A DNA stretch of 64,000 nucleotides from a virus. The translations under genes were made by a program, and so were the position numbers. The DNA is taken from positions 1 to 64,000 of the IMG/VR virus record IMGVR_UViG_3300025400_000011, one strand, 5' to 3'. Positions 60,801 through 64,000 of the stretch are shown one piece after another. How positions within the stretch are numbered: position 1 is the first letter of the stretch; each line of letters opens with the position of its first letter. The notes below the pieces were generated by a model. It was given only the letters and a program-made list of their open reading frames with translations, made no database searches and was not told the origin of the DNA.

Positions 60801-61173
60801 TACTTCTGGTGGTACAGTTAACTTCCAAGTAGATTATAACGGTAATGTTAACGCAACAAGCTTTAACCCTACCTCTACAAGAAAAGTTAAAAACAACATA
60901 CGCCCTTTAAGTACATTTATTTCTAATCCTTTAAATACTCTTTCAAAACTTGAAGGTATCGTATATGATAGTAGCTTGTTCCCTAAGGTAACTAATCAAA
61001 TAGGTTATATTGCTGAAGATGTATATCAAGTTATACCTGAAATCGTGCAGTTAGATGAAAACAACGAACCTAAAGCACTAGATTATTCTCGTATTACAGT
61101 TGTATTAGTAGAAGCTATTAAACAACTTAACGACAAGATTACATCCTTACAAAACACTATTAACTCCAAGTAA
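57829..61173 (+). CDS. Tail fibre with short collagen segment and S74 chaperone (1114 aa)
   Basis: The N-terminal 50 residues (MPLKITDLPQVPAGTI) resemble a baseplate-binding start. A Pro-containing collagen segment (GPRGPTGPIGPTG, then GSSGFSGF) runs to about residue 147. A long beta-rich shaft follows with three similar units (ITATYGSIGGVGI, each followed by YTGNPxTAGSITTPFY), then LYIGNGNYG-type repeats, a distal domain (HGAQIDFVGTGGAGAGSYGLL) and an S74 chaperone from Ser1016 (Lys1021), with IGYIAEDVYQVIPEIV. It should form a trimeric fibre released by self-cleavage. Its start lies nine bases after CTAAATA. Confidence 0.88.
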   Translation: MPLKITDLPQVPAGTISQNISIPVSQSETDPKTYKMSLAQTVAWLQTQGIGAGGTGPRGPTGPIGPTGPIGPTGGIGPTGPQGIPGSSGYSGFGGNSGFSGFIGSSGFSGFQGDSGFSGFHGSSGYSGVSGPSGFSGSAGSNTGLPGPGLVYTGYYRGNNYTYYNSNDRKDVVSYSGGGGLAYYIANSETLSSTGYTGYTGWPAPGTTSDWASFQENFQSVATDLLLTNDVAVEKVITLGTVGNLSAGIIRSVNTDWVGTENSKGFWLGNDVDGYPKFFIGDYSPGGSYLIYDGSPIDGFTNGTIILSGTILADQGRIGGVGIAKGQLYTGNPGTAGSITTPFYVNGTSDDGMTDRTYAAMGNALKFYRHNGINYFNLSGGITATYGSIGGVGIALDRIYTGNPETAGSITTPFYINGSADPGGNTNRTYMTMGDTFKYYRVAGDSSNSYTPINYMWLSGGITATYGSIGGVGIDTDHIYTGRPDTAGTITTPLFINGNNSAVDGSNTGQAIMYLGDSFKYYKQAGVSSPTYNLLLGSTGLQADYTLSSTGDYLWWNGSTLKLKGSIEVTGDSNFATTGQVQAASAAAYSQSISYADKIANGTYPGSTFISQNSIISPIIAGVDGYFNSYFKVGSGGIVLDGNNKRMYIGNGNYGNTDTGFYASYSGWFSLADKLTYNPSTGLAITGAITVQPGGNAATVANVTDAYNNASGVADAVARGNYTGAGTSFISGKSIFSPYIAGASGYIGGTFTVGQAPNHILFDGINKKMYIGNGNYANGDTPFYADGTGQFSLGARFTWDTSSNLTVGNYIGNKYLQYNYGSNTLILKGAESADGITITSNQGMRYVNDNGVFTITGGSANGVNHGAQIDFVGTGGAGAGSYGLLSLNAGWPDSNTSDGRIRFGVGNAGTNGYGEGLNYEAFTIWKDGLVEVGRDGSLANSGNLQVDNDIHVHGYIYATKSAQFYQNVAVNGQVAVYNNADYTIQTGTGNLTSGGTVNFQVDYNGNVNATSFNPTSTRKVKNNIRPLSTFISNPLNTLSKLEGIVYDSSLFPKVTNQIGYIAEDVYQVIPEIVQLDENNEPKALDYSRITVVLVEAIKQLNDKITSLQNTINSK
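58769..59330 (+). repeat. Tandem beta repeats in the 1114-aa fibre
   Basis: Three units of 63-83 aa begin near 58769, 58976 and 59210. Each has IGGVGI, IYTGxPxTAGxITTPFYxNG and, later, GDxFKYY or a close variant. They probably form a repetitive trimeric beta shaft. Confidence 0.7.
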
Positions 61174-61211
61174 TATCCAGGTAAAATAGGTAGTATAACT
61201 AATCTTCACTA

Positions 61212-61218
61212 CTAAATA
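61212..61218 (+). promoter_or_regulatory. Late-promoter-like element CTAAATA
   Basis: CTAAATATTTTATATG leaves six bases between the element and the ATG at 61225. Confidence 0.5.
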
Positions 61219-61224
61219 TTTTAT

Positions 61225-64000
61225 ATGGCGATTGTTAGTACCTACCCAGTTAGCTTAACCTACAAATACGGAGTTAATGTAGGTACTCCAAACTCTTCAT
61301 ATACAACAAATGACGGAGTTACATTCGCGTTTAATCCGTTACTATCTGGAGCTAAAGATGTTACTTTAAATCAAAGTACGGTAAGTGTATTAACAAATAA
61401 CTTTGCACTTTCGGATTGTTTAAGTTCTGAACCTTATTTAAGTAATTTACAATATACAACTCAATCAGTTTTAAGCATTGGTAGTTATTACTTGTCTGCT
61501 TCTACAGCTGTTAATAGTAAAATACAGTTTATCACTGATTCTACTAAAGCTACCTTATTTACATTAAACTTTAATACAGTACTTAATACTGTTTCTTTCT
61601 CTTATTCGAACTTGTTTGTTACCTGGGTTGATGGTGATAGCTATATTAGAATGGCAGCACCGGTTAATGACAACTCTCAGTACTTTACATATAACCTATA
61701 CAAAAATAATATAAGCCTGTTTGTTGATGCACCAGGAGACTCTAGAGACGGTTATGTCTTATGTAATGTAGATAGCACTTATTTAGAAGTAGCCGTATTT
61801 GCTGGTTTTAACAATACTATCAATGTTTTTACAATAAACCGTTTATCTGAACCGTCATACAAGTCTTTAGGTAACTCTAGTAACATAAAATATGTAAGTG
61901 CTCCCAATAGTATCAATGTAGCAGCAACTACATCTGCATTAAAGTATAACTATCTATTAACAGCACCTTATACTAATGTTGATCCTACCACTAATGAACT
62001 AGGATACAATATAACCCCTCTTAAAAACTATTATTCACCTCAGCACATACAGACTCCTGTATTAAGCGCACAATCTCGTTCATATAATAAGATTTTTACA
62101 GGTTTAAACACTGAAGATGGTTACGAAAAGATTTATTTGAGTTATTTAGGTAATGAAGTAGCTCAAACATTTTATAAAGATACAGACACCTATTTTCACT
62201 ACCCTGTCAGCGCTGTAAACATTGCTTTATCAGCGAGCACATTAGCTGCAGCAGGTGCTTATGCAAGTTCGTCACCTTGGCGTTCAGATCGTTTATTTGT
62301 AAAGCGTGCCGACTACAGAAAATACACCCCTTGGGGCAATGTTAACGGTTCTCCGCAAAATGGAGTGCTATTCTGTTCTTGGTTATGGTTATCTTCTGGT
62401 GCAGGTACTGCTACTACTCCAGTATGGGTAGATAGGTACTTTGATCCAACTAAAATCAGCACTACAGCGGTGTTAAACACAAATGGTGCTGGTCCAAGCA
62501 ATAATAACTATCCAGACGTCGTGTGGGACACTATTTCAACACAAGTACTAAGTGGTGAAAGTTTATATGTTTATCATAGAATAGGAAATAATGATAATCA
62601 GCTAGTGGTAGACACACTATCTAGTAACTTAACACATTATATACAAGAATGGGCTAACCCGCTTGTCAATGCAGCTACAGGTCTGAGTGCAGGGTATGTA
62701 AACAACTTTTCTGCAAGTGCTTCTGTAACAACTTATCAAAACACAAGAGAACCTGCACTTAATACAGGTACAAGTTTTGCGGTAATGAGCATGGACAATA
62801 ATGACTTTTATTCTCCAGGCATTACATTAGCGTTCCAGGCTTACAATAATGATTGGGCTGCTATAAGAGGGGATCAGATAGTAGGTAACTATTATAATGG
62901 TGGTATTGGGTTCTTTAAGTATAACCCACTATTAACTCCTTTTGTAACTATATTAGGTAATAACTTACAGACATATAATACTAATATTGTTAGTTTAGCA
63001 AATACTTCCACTGCACCAGCAAGTGGTAATAACTTTGCATTAAAGAGTAGCTACGATGAGAGCTATTTTATAGTAGATGTATACTTTAATGTATATGAGT
63101 ACGATCAGGACGGTGTAAAACTCAATCAATACAACTTAAATGATGGTGGTGCTACAGTTAGCGGGGTTCTATTAGGTGCTCACTTAGTAAACTTTAGTAG
63201 TGTACGCCGTATAATGGTATTTACAAAGATCGGTACCGCAGTACACTGGTACATGTTTGATACTATTAATAATGCTTTATTGCTTTATCAAGGCAGTCAA
63301 GCTGGTGTTAATAACTATGCTTTAGATATAGAATGTAATCCTTATTTCTATACCGGTACAGGTAATAGTACTGTTGATAATAATGACATTATATTCCATT
63401 TACAAAACGACGTACTTGTAAAGGGTCTCAACACAAGCTCTCCACAATATATACTTTCTGCTTATAAAGCTGAGTATATTGCATGTGACCATGAAAATAA
63501 TATTTGGTTATTATATGCTGATAACAACTTATGTAAGTTAGATAACTATGGTAGACTACTATGGGATATTAGTTTAACAAACAGTCAAGCATTTACCGAT
63601 GATAAGGGTAATCTAAGAAACTCTAAACGTATTATTAACTTTACAGCCGAGCTTGACTCAAATAGTAATAAAATGCTTTACTACGGATTAGTAATCGACG
63701 GCAGAACACAGAGTGTTATTAAAGTAGAGCCATTAAGCGGTGGTATTGTAATAAACAATCAACTAACACCTGCTACATATTACAGTTTAAGTTCATCTCC
63801 ATTAAACATACAACCAGCAGGAGATTGTACTGGTTATGATTACCAGCGCAAGTATGTTTACGATGCTGAAAATACTCCAAACATTGTAAGAGTAAAAGCT
63901 TTCATTAAAAACATATCAACTCTTGAAGCCCTTGATGTTATTACACTAGATTATGATGTATCTAATCTAACGCCTGGTTGGCACCATTTTGCAGTTACTA
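61225..64000 (+). CDS. Large predicted virion protein (3' partial, 925 codons visible)
   Basis: The frame opens at MAIVSTYPVSLTYKYGVNVG and stays open to the right edge, so the gene continues beyond the window. The visible part is beta-rich with many Tyr, Asn and Ser, and no collagen triplets. Repeated motifs such as CDHENNIWLLYADNNLCKLDNYGRL-type strands (starting near 63480) resemble beta-propeller blades, and SNLTPGWHHFAVT at the very end resembles a laminin-G/concanavalin-like lectin strand. It is probably a large baseplate or fibre-associated adhesin. A CTAAATA element precedes it; there is no Shine-Dalgarno sequence. Confidence 0.75.
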   Translation, partial: MAIVSTYPVSLTYKYGVNVGTPNSSYTTNDGVTFAFNPLLSGAKDVTLNQSTVSVLTNNFALSDCLSSEPYLSNLQYTTQSVLSIGSYYLSASTAVNSKIQFITDSTKATLFTLNFNTVLNTVSFSYSNLFVTWVDGDSYIRMAAPVNDNSQYFTYNLYKNNISLFVDAPGDSRDGYVLCNVDSTYLEVAVFAGFNNTINVFTINRLSEPSYKSLGNSSNIKYVSAPNSINVAATTSALKYNYLLTAPYTNVDPTTNELGYNITPLKNYYSPQHIQTPVLSAQSRSYNKIFTGLNTEDGYEKIYLSYLGNEVAQTFYKDTDTYFHYPVSAVNIALSASTLAAAGAYASSSPWRSDRLFVKRADYRKYTPWGNVNGSPQNGVLFCSWLWLSSGAGTATTPVWVDRYFDPTKISTTAVLNTNGAGPSNNNYPDVVWDTISTQVLSGESLYVYHRIGNNDNQLVVDTLSSNLTHYIQEWANPLVNAATGLSAGYVNNFSASASVTTYQNTREPALNTGTSFAVMSMDNNDFYSPGITLAFQAYNNDWAAIRGDQIVGNYYNGGIGFFKYNPLLTPFVTILGNNLQTYNTNIVSLANTSTAPASGNNFALKSSYDESYFIVDVYFNVYEYDQDGVKLNQYNLNDGGATVSGVLLGAHLVNFSSVRRIMVFTKIGTAVHWYMFDTINNALLLYQGSQAGVNNYALDIECNPYFYTGTGNSTVDNNDIIFHLQNDVLVKGLNTSSPQYILSAYKAEYIACDHENNIWLLYADNNLCKLDNYGRLLWDISLTNSQAFTDDKGNLRNSKRIINFTAELDSNSNKMLYYGLVIDGRTQSVIKVEPLSGGIVINNQLTPATYYSLSSSPLNIQPAGDCTGYDYQRKYVYDAENTPNIVRVKAFIKNISTLEALDVITLDYDVSNLTPGWHHFAVT

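Noticed and set aside
1-64000. tRNA genes, IS elements, integrase or attachment sites
   Set aside because: I looked for cloverleaf-like sequences, transposase motifs and inverted repeats and saw none that I could support by eye.

Overview
The window is a 64-kb piece of the virion-structure region of a large, AT-rich, contractile-tailed phage of the broad T4 superfamily. The evidence is a tail sheath, gp19-type tail tube proteins, a gp5-like spike, gp27-, gp53- and gp26-like baseplate proteins, a gp14-like neck protein, a T4-type large terminase, and late-promoter elements of the T4/cyanophage kind (TATAAATA or CTAAATA). The host is probably Gram-negative, because the phage carries an outer-membrane beta-barrel protein with a signal peptide. 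The major capsid, portal, protease and replication genes are not in this window, and I saw no tRNA, CRISPR array, IS element or integrase.

Layout. 1-1596 (+): the end of a glycosyltransferase-like gene and the outer-membrane protein gene. 1633-5526 (-): a small gene and a translationally coupled cassette of radical SAM enzyme, SDR-like protein, SGNH-like protein and GDP-mannose 3,5-epimerase homologue. 5623-6117 (+): an acidic protein. 6114-24356 (-): the tail and baseplate block, running in transcription order from a 230-aa unknown, an SGNH protein and a nucleotidyltransferase through tail-tube paralogues, sheath and major tube to chaperone-like baseplate proteins, tape measure, baseplate hub and spike. 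24405-26198 (+): terL, alone on its strand. 26247-27230 (-): an acidic Lys/Glu-rich protein. 27286-64000 (+): a gp14-like neck protein followed by a huge fibre region.

The fibre region has seven collagen-like proteins of 341 to 2185 aa. In the larger ones the shafts are long runs of Gly-(Phe/Tyr/Ile/Trp)-(Ser/Thr) triplets, almost free of proline and charge and broken by globular modules shared between fibres. Four fibres end in an S74-type self-cleaving chaperone. Inserted among them are a pair of paralogous Cys-containing virion proteins, two unknown proteins, a U32-like/methyltransferase fusion, a polytopic membrane protein resembling DUF401 transporters, and a small Cys-rich protein.

Expression signals are unusual. 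Shine-Dalgarno sequences are mostly absent. Genes either overlap or abut their upstream neighbour (ATGA, TAATG, TAATATG) or have a TAARTATT/NTAAATA element a few bases before the start codon. That element resembles a late promoter and, where it is closest, implies very short or absent leaders. Three convincing intrinsic terminators flank the outer-membrane protein gene, the major tail tube gene and terL.
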